64,000 nucleotides of DNA from CAG-873 sp910578365 (GTDB taxonomy: Bacteria; Bacteroidota; Bacteroidia; Bacteroidales; Muribaculaceae): positions 682,001 to 746,000 of the forward strand of contig OX620685.1 in the NCBI GenBank assembly GCA_951635545.1. Reading direction: 5' to 3'. The position numbers and the translations under genes were made by a program. The notes under the pieces were generated by a model. That model worked only from the letters and a program-made list of their open reading frames with translations, was not told the DNA's origin and searched no databases. Numbering within the stretch: position 1 is the first letter of the stretch; the number at the start of each line of letters is the position of its first letter. Below are positions 8,340 to 18,661 of this stretch, piece by piece.

Positions 8340-10229
8340 ATGCAATCCCTACTTAACTTTCTGCATGACGAGTCTATTTCAAGTCCGTTTAGAGCGGAAT
8401 TGAGTAATCGTGGTGGCTATATTACTTTTAGCAATTCTGGACGCCGTGGAGATACGAAATATTTCCAAATTGGTATAGACTCAATTCTTACTACTCTAAA
8501 GGATATCCTTACTAACATTGAGGTCTTCTCTCGTATTCAGGATTATGAAGAGAAGCCTTGGCGTGATAATGGGTCTATTTATTTCTCTGATCCGGTTGCC
8601 AATGCTAATTCCACGGTGCAAACCAAGCCTCTTTTCTCTACTCTGAGCAAAATTATTAAATGGGCTAATCAGCCCACCTTAAATAACTTAAATACGGATA
8701 ATCGCATAAGTATTACTCCTGATACATTAGAAAATACAATAACCAAACTCAATGTAGTAGCAGATTCATTTGCTCCACACAGCAATTCTAAAATAGTGAA
8801 GCCTCCACTCAACGAGCCGTTGCAAATAATTTATTACGGTGCACCGGGTACTGGTAAGTCATTTACCATTGACGATAAAACGGACGATGAAAACTCGGTA
8901 CGTACTACATTTCACCCAGATAGTGATTATGCTTCATTCGTTGGCGCGTACAAGCCTACGATGGAATACGATGATATTCATTACGTCAATTCGGATGGAG
9001 TGGTTAGATATACTAATCCAGACAAGAATCGTGAGGGACGTGTACATCCCGGCACTGAGAAGAAGATTGTCTACAAATATGTGCCTCAGGCTTTCTTGAA
9101 AGCATACGTGGCAGCATGGAGCAATCTTGACACGCCTTATTTCCTCATTATTGAGGAAATCAATCGTGGCAACTGCGCTCAGATTTTCGGCGACCTTTTC
9201 CAACTGCTTGACCGCAACAATGCGGGCAGTTCGTCGTATGCCATTCATGCAGACGAGGACATCTCGCAGTTCCTCAGTTCCGACAACAAGGGATTTGCCG
9301 CTCTTTCTGACGAGCAGAAAGACGCTATCCGTGCTTTTGAACTACACAAGGATAACGGCAAAACACAGGCTGTCGGTCAGAACATTCTAGACGGCAAACT
9401 TCTGCTCTTACCGCCCAATCTCTACATTTGGGCTACGATGAACACAAGCGACCAGTCGCTTTTCCCCATCGACTCCGCTTTCAAGCGTCGTTGGAACTGG
9501 AAGTATATGCCTATCGAGTACAATCCCCTTGACAAGAAAACTCAGCAGCCGATTGATTGGAAATTCCAAATCGGTGACAACCTCTATTCTTGGGGGCAAT
9601 TCCTTGGCAAAATCAACCCCGAAATCTATACGCTTACCGAATCTTCGGACAAACAGATGGGCTATTTCTTTGCCAAGGCCGATAATGCCACCGGCATTAT
9701 CTCCGAGGATGTTTTCTTGAACAAGGTGCTGTTCTATCTCTGGACTGACGTATTCAAAGACTTCGACGTATCAAGTGAACTTTTCAAAAACAAGAAAGCT
9801 AACCGCTCGTTCCGTTTCACCGACTTCTTCGAGGACTCCGAAGCTCTCGGCAACTTTATTGACAATCTCGACCTGAATAGTATAGAGCCTGTGAATTTAG
9901 CCATGACAGAAGACGGAATCTCCAGATTGTCTGTAAAATTCCCCGACGGTACCATACTCAACACAGGCAATATGATTGACATATACACCAGAACTCTTGA
10001 AAGAATTGGACTCGATATGGTCTTCAGTGTATTGGCAGACAGGAAAAAGGGAATTTATCCACTTATTACCAAAGAACAGATTGCGATTGAGAATCCCGGT
10101 TCAAAACGTAGATATAAGAAAGTCGGAGATTATTACCTTTTAGTTGGGCCAGACACATATCCGTATGCTGGAATTATTAATGAACTTTCGAGTTTATTGT
10201 CAATTGATTTGAATGCTGAGTTCGAATGA
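8340..10229 (+). CDS. McrB-like AAA+ NTPase restriction subunit
   Basis: 629 residues from the ATG at 8340. The N-terminal 150 residues are variable, as expected for a DNA-recognition domain. The AAA+ core has Walker A GAPGTGKS (about residue 167), Walker B FLIIEEINRG and the McrB-type ATMNTSDQSLFPIDSAFKRR segment with sensor and arginine residues. Such proteins form nucleotide-driven rings that move DNA for a nuclease partner. The gene overlaps the next one by four bases (ATGA). With the LlaJI-like nuclease downstream, this matches a modification-linked McrBC/LlaJI-type system rather than a stand-alone McrB. Confidence 0.88.
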   Translation: MQSLLNFLHDESISSPFRAELSNRGGYITFSNSGRRGDTKYFQIGIDSILTTLKDILTNIEVFSRIQDYEEKPWRDNGSIYFSDPVANANSTVQTKPLFSTLSKIIKWANQPTLNNLNTDNRISITPDTLENTITKLNVVADSFAPHSNSKIVKPPLNEPLQIIYYGAPGTGKSFTIDDKTDDENSVRTTFHPDSDYASFVGAYKPTMEYDDIHYVNSDGVVRYTNPDKNREGRVHPGTEKKIVYKYVPQAFLKAYVAAWSNLDTPYFLIIEEINRGNCAQIFGDLFQLLDRNNAGSSSYAIHADEDISQFLSSDNKGFAALSDEQKDAIRAFELHKDNGKTQAVGQNILDGKLLLLPPNLYIWATMNTSDQSLFPIDSAFKRRWNWKYMPIEYNPLDKKTQQPIDWKFQIGDNLYSWGQFLGKINPEIYTLTESSDKQMGYFFAKADNATGIISEDVFLNKVLFYLWTDVFKDFDVSSELFKNKKANRSFRFTDFFEDSEALGNFIDNLDLNSIEPVNLAMTEDGISRLSVKFPDGTILNTGNMIDIYTRTLERIGLDMVFSVLADRKKGIYPLITKEQIAIENPGSKRRYKKVGDYYLLVGPDTYPYAGIINELSSLLSIDLNAEFE

Positions 10230-12487
10230 AACTACTGATTGAAGAATACCAGTATAACGTAGCCGACGTTGAAAACGTGCTTGACGGGCTTTTCACCCTG
10301 CAAGATGTTGAGCAGAAAGTGTCGGTCAGCTACGTTGGGTATTATTACAATCCGCACCACAAAGTTCGCGACGTAGTTTTCATTCTCCCCAAAGTGCTTA
10401 TCGACGAGCAGGGATATGTGTTTGGTGAATATGAACCGAAAGACCTTATCCATCTCGACGATGCGAAAATGGACGAGAAGCACCGCAAGTTCCTCTACGA
10501 ATTTGCCGTGTGGATTCACCGCGCAATCGTTGTCTACAACGACTCGCACGAGAAGAACGAAATCGTTCTCCACCGCCAAATTCAAGACGAGGGCAAGGGC
10601 TCGCACAAGAAAAAGAGCAACACGCTCCTTGATGTTATCCTTTCGCTAATACGCTTCAATAAGGAAAATCAGCAGTTTTTCACTTTCATATTGAAGAACC
10701 TGCACTCCGGCTTCAACAAGATAAACTGGGGCAAGACCATTGCCCGGACTACGGCCATTGTTCAGGACAGCAGCCCGACCTACCTTAACCCGATCAACAA
10801 AAAGCGTCAAGTGAATTTCGATGAAGAACTCATTGTGATCTTCTTCTCAATTCTGCAATACATATCGGACACATACGGCTTCCGCTCAAACATAAACTTC
10901 GGTTTCAAACTTATCACCGGTGCCAAATTCAAGCGATACCTCGACGGCTTCGGGCGTACTCGCCTGCGTCAGATAAAATACAAGTATTTCTCTGACACCG
11001 CCGTCAAACTGTGGGATTTATGTTATGCCTTCTTCGATAAGACATACAAAATCCGTGTCAATACCTCGCAAAGCGAATACTTGCTTGTGAAGTCCTTCCA
11101 CATAGTATTCGAGGCGATGATTGACGAACTTATTGGGGATACCGACATACCGCGTGGTCTGAAAGAACAGGACGACGGTAAGCTCGTCGACCATTTCTAC
11201 ACCTACGACGGTCTGCTCATTGACGATAAAGCCGACGATGATATTTACTACATCGGCGACTCAAAATATTATAAAATCGGCAACTCGCTCGGCAAGGAAT
11301 CCATCTACAAACAACGCACATACGCGCGTAATGTAATCCAGTGGAATCTCGATATATGGCTCAATGGCAAGCCACACAAGCCGAACATGGCCGACCCATT
11401 CGAGCGAATACAGCTCTTTGACGAAGTTACCGAGGGTTACAATGTCATCCCCAACTTCTTCATCTCAGCCTCCATCGACAAGAAAACCTTGTCGTATGAA
11501 GACTATACCGAGCCGCATCCCAATCAGCCGCCGGTCAGCCGTCAGTTCAAGAACCGTCTTTATGACCGTGACACGCTGCTGCTCTCGCATTACGACGTAA
11601 ATTTTCTCTTTGTGCTCGCGCTTTACGCCCGCAACAATGCCGGGGCAAAAGCCGCATGGCGGCACAGCGTCCGCGACAAGTTCCGTCGCGCCGTGCAGGA
11701 TATGCTCAAAGAGAAATTCGAGTTTTACGCTCTGGCAGCGCACCCCGATGTCGATGCCTCGACCTACTTCAAAGCGCACTTTCAAGAAACCCTCGGCAAG
11801 ACTTTCCGACCTTACGAGAATCAGAATCTTTTCTCGCTTGCACTTGATAAATCATATCCTGAAGACAATGAACGTCTGCTTTCTTCTCTCGGAGAAAACT
11901 TCTATGTTGTTCCGGTTGAGTTGGGTGAAGATCCATCAGACCACCTCGAAACTGAACGGGCTGTCAAAGGCTCAGTCGAAAGTACCTGCGGTATGGGCAA
12001 ATTCCTGACTTGCCTTGTGCGTAAGGAAGAAATGGGTGAAGACGGGCGTAAGAATATTGCGAAGCTCTATCAACTCTTCTACAACCACGAGGCAGAGGGC
12101 GCGACTTATGTTATGCTCAATATGCCTAGTGGAGACATATCAGAGGCAAAATATTTATTGCCCATTATCGACAACTCCATCGATGGCTATTATGATATCG
12201 AACGAATATCATTCGGCACACGTACGAAAGAAACCAAAGACGGTTTATCCATCCCGAACTATCCAACTCTACGCATCAAGATCGGCTCATATCATCCACT
12301 TGAACACCGATATACAGAGGGCATAGTTCCCCGTATGGCTAACCAAATATGGAGCTATAACCAACTCCGGAATATAATGGTTAAGTCCAATGGATATGGG
12401 GAATTTGAATTAGAAGAAAGTACTGTAGAGGAACCCGAGATGTCTTATCTGTCAAGTTCTGGTTCTGAAAATGACTACACTGAGTAA
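10226..12487 (+). CDS. LlaJI-family restriction endonuclease subunit
   Basis: 753 residues. The central region (about 290-350) has a PD-(D/E)xK-like arrangement: VFEAMIDELIGD, DGLLIDDKAD and then IGDSKYYK, with catalytic Asp and Lys probably in GDSKYY (about 344-349). This matches the LlaJI restriction endonuclease family, the nuclease partner of McrB-like NTPases. It is coupled to the McrB-like gene. The C-terminal 200 residues are not assigned and may bind DNA or the ring. The specific family name is less sure than its role as the nuclease subunit. Confidence 0.72.
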   Translation: MKLLIEEYQYNVADVENVLDGLFTLQDVEQKVSVSYVGYYYNPHHKVRDVVFILPKVLIDEQGYVFGEYEPKDLIHLDDAKMDEKHRKFLYEFAVWIHRAIVVYNDSHEKNEIVLHRQIQDEGKGSHKKKSNTLLDVILSLIRFNKENQQFFTFILKNLHSGFNKINWGKTIARTTAIVQDSSPTYLNPINKKRQVNFDEELIVIFFSILQYISDTYGFRSNINFGFKLITGAKFKRYLDGFGRTRLRQIKYKYFSDTAVKLWDLCYAFFDKTYKIRVNTSQSEYLLVKSFHIVFEAMIDELIGDTDIPRGLKEQDDGKLVDHFYTYDGLLIDDKADDDIYYIGDSKYYKIGNSLGKESIYKQRTYARNVIQWNLDIWLNGKPHKPNMADPFERIQLFDEVTEGYNVIPNFFISASIDKKTLSYEDYTEPHPNQPPVSRQFKNRLYDRDTLLLSHYDVNFLFVLALYARNNAGAKAAWRHSVRDKFRRAVQDMLKEKFEFYALAAHPDVDASTYFKAHFQETLGKTFRPYENQNLFSLALDKSYPEDNERLLSSLGENFYVVPVELGEDPSDHLETERAVKGSVESTCGMGKFLTCLVRKEEMGEDGRKNIAKLYQLFYNHEAEGATYVMLNMPSGDISEAKYLLPIIDNSIDGYYDIERISFGTRTKETKDGLSIPNYPTLRIKIGSYHPLEHRYTEGIVPRMANQIWSYNQLRNIMVKSNGYGEFELEESTVEEPEMSYLSSSGSENDYTE

Positions 12488-12510
12488 AAATGATATAGCG
12501 GAAAGAACTT

Positions 12511-15500
12511 ATGGCTGTTTCAGATACATTACGAGGGTATAGAACTCAGTTTTTATATGCCCTATATAGAGTTGTTGCCGATAAAAGATACGATTATACC
12601 TATGTTCCAGAAGGTATAGAAGACTTAGATATTTTTTGCGGAGATAAAATGATTGAGGCAGTTCAGGTTAAAAATCTGAATCATGCCGTAGCTTATAATG
12701 ACCTTAAATCTAAAGCGTCACTAACATCTTTCTTTGGACGTGGATGCGGGTTCCTTCAAAAATATCCTGATGTTAAGTTACGTTTGGTTTCATTTAATGG
12801 AGTTAGCCTCAAATTAAAGGATAACAATAAATTAGCATCATATCTTAAGAGTGACCCTCTTGTAAATCGAGACCAGATTTCTGCTTTACTAAATTCATTT
12901 ATTTCAGAAAACATTACAGAGGAATATTTACTTGATGTCATAATTGGTGAACTTAAATCTCAATATTCTGCTTTCAACCCAAATTCAGAAATAAAATACC
13001 TGCTGCAATGGATTTATACCCTAGCAGAAGCAAGATTAAGTTTTACTTTGACAGATCTACATAATCAAATACTGAGTTTCCGAAAGTTTCAAAACGCAGA
13101 ATCCGTAGCAACGAATCAACTAGGTATACGTGTGAAGCGTTTATTTTCAGACCATGAAGAATCCCAATATAATGTTGAATTGCTCAGGGACGGTTTCAGT
13201 AAAGGTATTTCTGTATCTCCTAATCATATTTTAGCCAATTTGGATGTCAGAAGAGAAAAATGGTTAGAAAAAATTGAACATTCTTTTGAATCTTTTAAAA
13301 CAGTAGTAGTGCATGGTGCATCAGGACAAGGTAAAAGTGCTCTATGCTATCGTTATGTGTTTGACTACTATTCTTTTGCTTTTGAAATAACCAATGTGCT
13401 TAATCACAACATAGCAGATATTACTGCCACATTAGAAGAAATTTCAGCAGAATTACGTATTCCAGTACTCATTTACTTTGATATAAAGCCAGATGAAAGA
13501 GCATGGGTAGAGATTGTACGTGAATTGTCTAGGCATAACAATGTTCATATACTAATTTCAATCAGAGAAGAGGATTGGAACACGACATCCAATATATTGG
13601 ACCGTATTATAGAATATGGGGATATATATTTGGATCTTTCTGAAGATGAAGCCAAATCCATATTCATTGCCAACTGTCCATCGGCTCCTCTATCCAATTT
13701 TTATGACATTTGGGAAATGCTTGGAGAGGATGTACCTTTGCTTGAATATTTATATTCAATTAAACATAATACAACATTGCGATCAATGCTGGAATCGCAA
13801 TTTAATCGGTTATCACCTTCACAAAGAAAAATTGTTTCTCAAATTGTAATTCCGAATTATTTAGGTAGTAGTGTTCCTGAGGAGTCTTTGTTCAAATTAG
13901 AGGATTTAGATCCTATAGAAGTTTCCTCTGACTTGAACTACCTCATTGACGAATATTTCATCTGCAATGAAGGTAACTTCGAGGATTTACATCCTATTAG
14001 GACAAAAATATTAAAAGACATTATAACAAGAGATAGTCAAGCCATATTGTTTAATATCGGTTGTCGCTGGATTGGCAAACTAAACATTAATAACCTTGAT
14101 CGGTATATTATCAACTTGTTTAAAAACGGTATGGAATTGGACTTATTTTTTCATAATATTGCATCATTATCTTCAGTCGATGCAAAAACTTGTTATAGTA
14201 TTGTCGTAGCTTTATTATGGAAAAGCAGTTGTGACTACGTTGAAAATAATGAAGCCATAATTGATGAACTTAGGAGTATTTGTGGACCTATCTACCCATG
14301 GTTTATCCCCGTAAATTTCACAGGAATAGACCTTACAGACTCTATGGGAACAATATTTAAGGAGAACAAATCATTATTAGAGCAATGCAATAATCTTAAA
14401 GTATCTATGTGGGGGCAAGAGAGATTATTTGACAGTCTAACCCAATGGTTACATTATTCCCAAATCTCAATTTCCGTTAAATCAAAAGATGAATTTGTAT
14501 TTTTGGGTAAGACATTGTATTTATTAAGTTTAGGGAACCTTGGAGACAATATAGCATTATCAGGTCTTAAACCTGCTAGTAGAATGGGAATTAATAGTGA
14601 TGAACTAGCAATATTACTTCTCGGCTTGAAAAGTTGCCGCTTAATGCCAGAGGTATGGCAAGAATTAGAGGAAGATTTCATTCGTTCTGCAAGAGATTTA
14701 CATAAAATATACAATTTGAGTGTCTCAACAAAAAGCATTGAGGCCATTATTTCTACGAATTTTAAGGATGGCTATGGAGATTCTAATCATAACGATAAAC
14801 AGAAGTATAGTTTCATCAATGAGAAAGTTTTAGCGGTATGTGAAGTCTTTAGAATGGCTTTCCCCGACAAAGAATATTACAATTGCTCAATTGAATGCGG
14901 AGATATTACGGAGATAATGATCGATACTGTCAAGACTATATCCAATATAAATCTACCAGTTCGACTGATGTATATTCCGAGGAACATGGTCTGCAATCTC
15001 TATGCCCAAAAGTTAAAATCTACAAGCAAGCAGTCATATTATCATCAATCGATTGAACTAAGAAGAGCTTATGTAAAATGTTTATCATTGCTTTCCAATG
15101 TTCTAAAAAATATCTTAGAAGGAAGAAAAATTACAAAAGACTTAATTTTGTCTTATTCAAAAGCAGATCAATATTTAAAGTCTTTACCTTCTTTGGAATT
15201 ACCTATTGGGATGCACGACCCTTTGTCAATAGAAAATATCCACTCAGAAAAAAATGGAATAAAAGACAGATACCAAAATTTACGTAGTTATTCCAATGCA
15301 CTTGACGTGTATAGTAGTAATATATCCAGTTTTATAAATCAAGCATTTAATTTACTATGTGTTAAAACTGATAACTTTATACCTACCAAATATCTCCTTT
15401 TCGATTCATTGGCAAAGTTGAATGATATGAAAAAACAGACTCTTTTATTGGGAAATCCTTATTCTCCTATAGAAGAACTTGAGCGACTTTGCAATAAGGA

Positions 15501-16395
15501 AGAGAAAACAATTGTAAAATTATTGGAACAATGGGCTTATATCTCCAATAAACATGGTCAGAATATTTCGGATGCCGTTGTAAATTCCAAAATGAATATC
15601 GGTGTTGAAACTCTGATCAAACGTTGTGTGAAAAAGTTGGAGATTGCAGCAGCTCACTATCATTTGAGTGGTCGATTCTCTGCAAATAATAATCGAATTA
15701 AATTAAAATTGGAGTACGATGAATTCAGCAAATTGTCAGAACTAGATATAATAGCGCGGGATCTTCTTCGATTTAGCTTTTTACCCTCTGAATGGATGTC
15801 TGCTGAACAATATCTGTTAGAGTCAACATTTTCTAATATAGAGATAGAATTCTATTATAAGCATATAGATGGATCTCTTATCAATATTTCAGGGATTAAG
15901 TATGTTATTGCATGCAAAGACCTTTTCTCAATAGCAGAATCAGATAATTGGGAATTTCATTTGAGAAAGGACCCTAATGTGGAGATAGCTGTCCCCGAAC
16001 CAATCAAAAGGTTTGATCAAGTCAAAGGTTATCTCTATTCTATGGTTATGATAGGTTCTCAGACTGAAAAGTTATCTGGGATAGTTAATTCTGATGATGC
16101 TGTCGGGCAAAATATGTGTAGTCAATTAAAGTGCTCCTATAAAGATATTGGGGATACAATTATTGCCACACTTTCAGATTGCAAGAGATATATAGATTCA
16201 ATAAATGTTCGTACACTTTCTGGTCTATTTAAGGCTTTTTGCGATAGTATAATAACTCTGTGCGAAGATGGACTATGGCTCGAAAGTACGACAGAAGCGA
16301 GAAAATTGCTTAAGGATATGATTGATTTGGAACTATCTATCAAGGAGATTCTGTTCTATCATAATCTTACGGCAGGTAAGAGTTACGATAACTAA
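12511..16395 (+). CDS. Cap4-like nuclease + STAND NTPase, Avs-like antiviral protein
   Basis: 1294 residues. The N-terminus (about 1-140) has GYRTQFLYALYRV, EDLDIFCGDK and EAVQVKNL (Q52-V-K54), the signature of Cap4/dsDNA-endonuclease domains of the PD-(D/E)xK type. A P-loop NTPase follows, with Walker A VVHGASGQGKSAL (about 269-276) and a hydrophobic Walker B (PVLIYFDI). The remaining 800 residues or so are helical and AT-rich with no clear motif, as in the sensor half of STAND defence proteins. Family knowledge suggests phage-protein sensing, oligomerisation and DNA cleavage. The gene is 20 bases after the LlaJI-like gene and could share its transcript. Confidence 0.72.
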   Translation: MAVSDTLRGYRTQFLYALYRVVADKRYDYTYVPEGIEDLDIFCGDKMIEAVQVKNLNHAVAYNDLKSKASLTSFFGRGCGFLQKYPDVKLRLVSFNGVSLKLKDNNKLASYLKSDPLVNRDQISALLNSFISENITEEYLLDVIIGELKSQYSAFNPNSEIKYLLQWIYTLAEARLSFTLTDLHNQILSFRKFQNAESVATNQLGIRVKRLFSDHEESQYNVELLRDGFSKGISVSPNHILANLDVRREKWLEKIEHSFESFKTVVVHGASGQGKSALCYRYVFDYYSFAFEITNVLNHNIADITATLEEISAELRIPVLIYFDIKPDERAWVEIVRELSRHNNVHILISIREEDWNTTSNILDRIIEYGDIYLDLSEDEAKSIFIANCPSAPLSNFYDIWEMLGEDVPLLEYLYSIKHNTTLRSMLESQFNRLSPSQRKIVSQIVIPNYLGSSVPEESLFKLEDLDPIEVSSDLNYLIDEYFICNEGNFEDLHPIRTKILKDIITRDSQAILFNIGCRWIGKLNINNLDRYIINLFKNGMELDLFFHNIASLSSVDAKTCYSIVVALLWKSSCDYVENNEAIIDELRSICGPIYPWFIPVNFTGIDLTDSMGTIFKENKSLLEQCNNLKVSMWGQERLFDSLTQWLHYSQISISVKSKDEFVFLGKTLYLLSLGNLGDNIALSGLKPASRMGINSDELAILLLGLKSCRLMPEVWQELEEDFIRSARDLHKIYNLSVSTKSIEAIISTNFKDGYGDSNHNDKQKYSFINEKVLAVCEVFRMAFPDKEYYNCSIECGDITEIMIDTVKTISNINLPVRLMYIPRNMVCNLYAQKLKSTSKQSYYHQSIELRRAYVKCLSLLSNVLKNILEGRKITKDLILSYSKADQYLKSLPSLELPIGMHDPLSIENIHSEKNGIKDRYQNLRSYSNALDVYSSNISSFINQAFNLLCVKTDNFIPTKYLLFDSLAKLNDMKKQTLLLGNPYSPIEELERLCNKEEKTIVKLLEQWAYISNKHGQNISDAVVNSKMNIGVETLIKRCVKKLEIAAAHYHLSGRFSANNNRIKLKLEYDEFSKLSELDIIARDLLRFSFLPSEWMSAEQYLLESTFSNIEIEFYYKHIDGSLINISGIKYVIACKDLFSIAESDNWEFHLRKDPNVEIAVPEPIKRFDQVKGYLYSMVMIGSQTEKLSGIVNSDDAVGQNMCSQLKCSYKDIGDTIIATLSDCKRYIDSINVRTLSGLFKAFCDSIITLCEDGLWLESTTEARKLLKDMIDLELSIKEILFYHNLTAGKSYDN

Positions 16396-16455
16396 ATTAT
16401 GATTTGCATCCTGATTAGTTCATTAATTTAGCTTCATGAGTATTTTTAATTCCCA

Positions 16456-17217
16456 ATGAATAACTTGTTGTATAAATATTTAGACATTAACGGTGCCAAA
16501 ATGATGCTATATCATAACACCTTGATGTATGCAAATGCAACTACATTTAATGATCCGTTTGATTGTCATCCATCTTTGATTGACTTTTCTAAAGTGCCAT
16601 CTGAAAAATGTAAAATATGGGATGCAAGAGTAATTGAAGATTTAGAATCTAATAGATACATAAACAATAGGAACGATTTATGGATTTGTTGTTTATCTAA
16701 AGTATATGATTCTCTATTGATGTGGAGCTATTATAACAAACATACTGGAGTCTGTTTAGGGCTTAATATGGAATATATCAAAAAATATATTCATGTGGGA
16801 TATGGTATGATGGTAAATACGCAAGCACGTGAAGTAAAATATTCTGACATTATTAACAAACCGGATTATTATCGTGACCGCGAAGATTTTTTCTCTTATC
16901 AAGTATTCACGAAGGCAAAAGCGTGGGAACATGAACAGGAAATGAGATTATACATCATTAAACCCTCGCCAATGTTTATGGCATTTTTGCCACATCAACA
17001 AGAAAAGAATGAGCTTGATTGGAAGGAATTCAGGTCATTTATAAAAATTGGACCGGAATGTTTTGATTCCGTATACTTAGGCGTGAATATCAGCCCTAAT
17101 GATAAAGAGAAAATAATACGACTTGCACAGAAAGTCAATCCTGAAATTAAGGTCTATCAGATGATTCCTGATACCTCCTCCTTTAATCTAATAGCATCTA
17201 AAGAGGAGGAAATATAA
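16456..17217 (+). CDS. DUF2971 domain protein
   Basis: 253 residues. LYKYLDINGAKMML, ANATTFNDPFDCHP, LLMWSYYNKHTGVCLGL and AKAWEHEQEMRLY are the conserved blocks of DUF2971, a soluble domain of unknown activity often found in defence islands. It follows the Avs-like gene by 60 bases, with similar AT-rich composition, and may have come in with it. It could be an accessory component or a separate effector; nothing in the sequence decides. Confidence 0.75.
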   Translation: MNNLLYKYLDINGAKMMLYHNTLMYANATTFNDPFDCHPSLIDFSKVPSEKCKIWDARVIEDLESNRYINNRNDLWICCLSKVYDSLLMWSYYNKHTGVCLGLNMEYIKKYIHVGYGMMVNTQAREVKYSDIINKPDYYRDREDFFSYQVFTKAKAWEHEQEMRLYIIKPSPMFMAFLPHQQEKNELDWKEFRSFIKIGPECFDSVYLGVNISPNDKEKIIRLAQKVNPEIKVYQMIPDTSSFNLIASKEEEI

Positions 17218-17244
17218 AAACAACACTTATGACGGTTCTTTACT

Positions 17245-18276
17245 ATGGCAAAGAAGTTTGAGATACGAAATAGCACGGCGGAGTTCCTGATCTTTCAGAT
17301 TGATGGGAAGGAGGATGGTGTGCAGGTTGTGTACCATCACGAATCTGTGTGGTGTACGCAGAAGGCTATGGCGCAGTTGTTTGATTGCTCTTCTGACAAC
17401 ATCGGGCTGCATCTTAAAAATATTTACGAGACCGGTGAGTTGAGGCAGGAGGCAACTACCGAGAATTTCTCGGTAGTTCAAGCCGAGGGCGAGCGTCAGG
17501 TTAACCGCTCGCTGAAATTCTACAATCTCGATGCCATTATATCGGTCGGTTATCGGGTGAACAGCTCCAGGGCCACGCAGTTCAGGCAGTGGTGTACGTT
17601 CATTTTGCGGCAGTTTGCCATACGTGGATATGTGATTGACAAGAAACGGATGGAAAACGGGTCGTTTATAGGAGAGGATTATTTCGAACACCTGTTGGCT
17701 GAGATACGGGAGATTCGCCTCAGTGAGCGGCGTTTCTATCAGAAGCTGACCGACATTTATGCTACGGCCATCGACTACAACCGCGATGCGCCAACCACCC
17801 GACTTTTCTTCAAGAAAGTTCAGAACAAGATGCACTATGCTGTTCATGGTCATACAGCCGCCGAGCTTATCGTGGAACGAGCCAACGCCGAGAAAGAACA
17901 CATGGGGCTGACGACATGGGAAAACGCTCCTGACGGAAAGATTGTCAAACCTGACGTAAGTATTGCCAAGAACTATCTCAAGGAGGTGGAACTTGCCGAC
18001 ATGGGGCGACTTGTCAATGCGGTGCTTGATATGGCAGAGCGTATGGCTCAACGCCATATACCCATGACAATGGAGGACTGGGCAAAACGAATCGACATAA
18101 TTCTTGAAGCGTCCGGCGATGCCGTTCTGACAGATGCCGGCAAAATCACCGCTGAATTTGCCAAGAGTTTTGCAGAATCGGAGTTTGAGAAATACCGCAT
18201 AATCCAAGACAAACTCTTTCAGTCGGACTTCGACCGCTTCAACGACGACAATTTACTTCCATTGGACATAGAATGA
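17245..18276 (+). CDS. RhuM family protein
   Basis: 343 residues matching virulence RhuM proteins: ESVWCTQKAMAQLFDCSSDNIGLH near the N-terminus, YNLDAIISVGYRVNSSRATQFRQW, and a long helical C-terminal half. RhuM proteins are common on pathogenicity and defence islands. Their biochemical role is unknown; the N-terminal part resembles a KilA-N/Bro-like DNA-binding fold. A 125-residue gene follows after 7 bases and then overlaps an alcohol dehydrogenase. A decayed RhuM N-terminus lies at 46563. Confidence 0.82.
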   Translation: MAKKFEIRNSTAEFLIFQIDGKEDGVQVVYHHESVWCTQKAMAQLFDCSSDNIGLHLKNIYETGELRQEATTENFSVVQAEGERQVNRSLKFYNLDAIISVGYRVNSSRATQFRQWCTFILRQFAIRGYVIDKKRMENGSFIGEDYFEHLLAEIREIRLSERRFYQKLTDIYATAIDYNRDAPTTRLFFKKVQNKMHYAVHGHTAAELIVERANAEKEHMGLTTWENAPDGKIVKPDVSIAKNYLKEVELADMGRLVNAVLDMAERMAQRHIPMTMEDWAKRIDIILEASGDAVLTDAGKITAEFAKSFAESEFEKYRIIQDKLFQSDFDRFNDDNLLPLDIE

Positions 18277-18283
18277 CAATCCC

Positions 18284-18661
18284 ATGACATACGAAGAGAA
18301 ATATCAGGAACTTGTAAAGTTGTCTCACTGCGATAATCCCAAGATAAAAGAACAGGCTGATGCATGGCTTGTCAGTATAGGCTTGCAAGATGTGGCCGAA
18401 CTGACGGTATCTGCACTCTTGCTTGATTTGGCAATCAGGAATGTCAAGGGTGAGATTTCTCGTGATGAAGTGAGTCAAAGATTAAGGGAGCATTATGGGG
18501 ATAATTTATATGATGAATCCCAAAACTTGCTTGATGGAGGTTATGAGATTTTACCACCCGATTCTCCGAAGATAAAAGAGATAGAGGATTACAACCGTAA
18601 ACTCCGTCCGGCTTTGTATGCAGAACTTGATAAAAAGAGGAATAGAAGAAAGTTAGAATGA
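18284..18661 (+). CDS. Small RhuM-linked protein, antitoxin-like tail
   Basis: 125 residues, hydrophilic and helical. The segment LAIRNVKGEISRDEVSQRLREHYG resembles the short helical motif of VbhA-type antitoxins, but the match is weak. Seven bases separate it from rhuM, and its stop overlaps the ATG of the dehydrogenase, so the three are probably one operon. It may be a partner of RhuM; no function is demonstrated. Confidence 0.5.
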   Translation: MTYEEKYQELVKLSHCDNPKIKEQADAWLVSIGLQDVAELTVSALLLDLAIRNVKGEISRDEVSQRLREHYGDNLYDESQNLLDGGYEILPPDSPKIKEIEDYNRKLRPALYAELDKKRNRRKLE

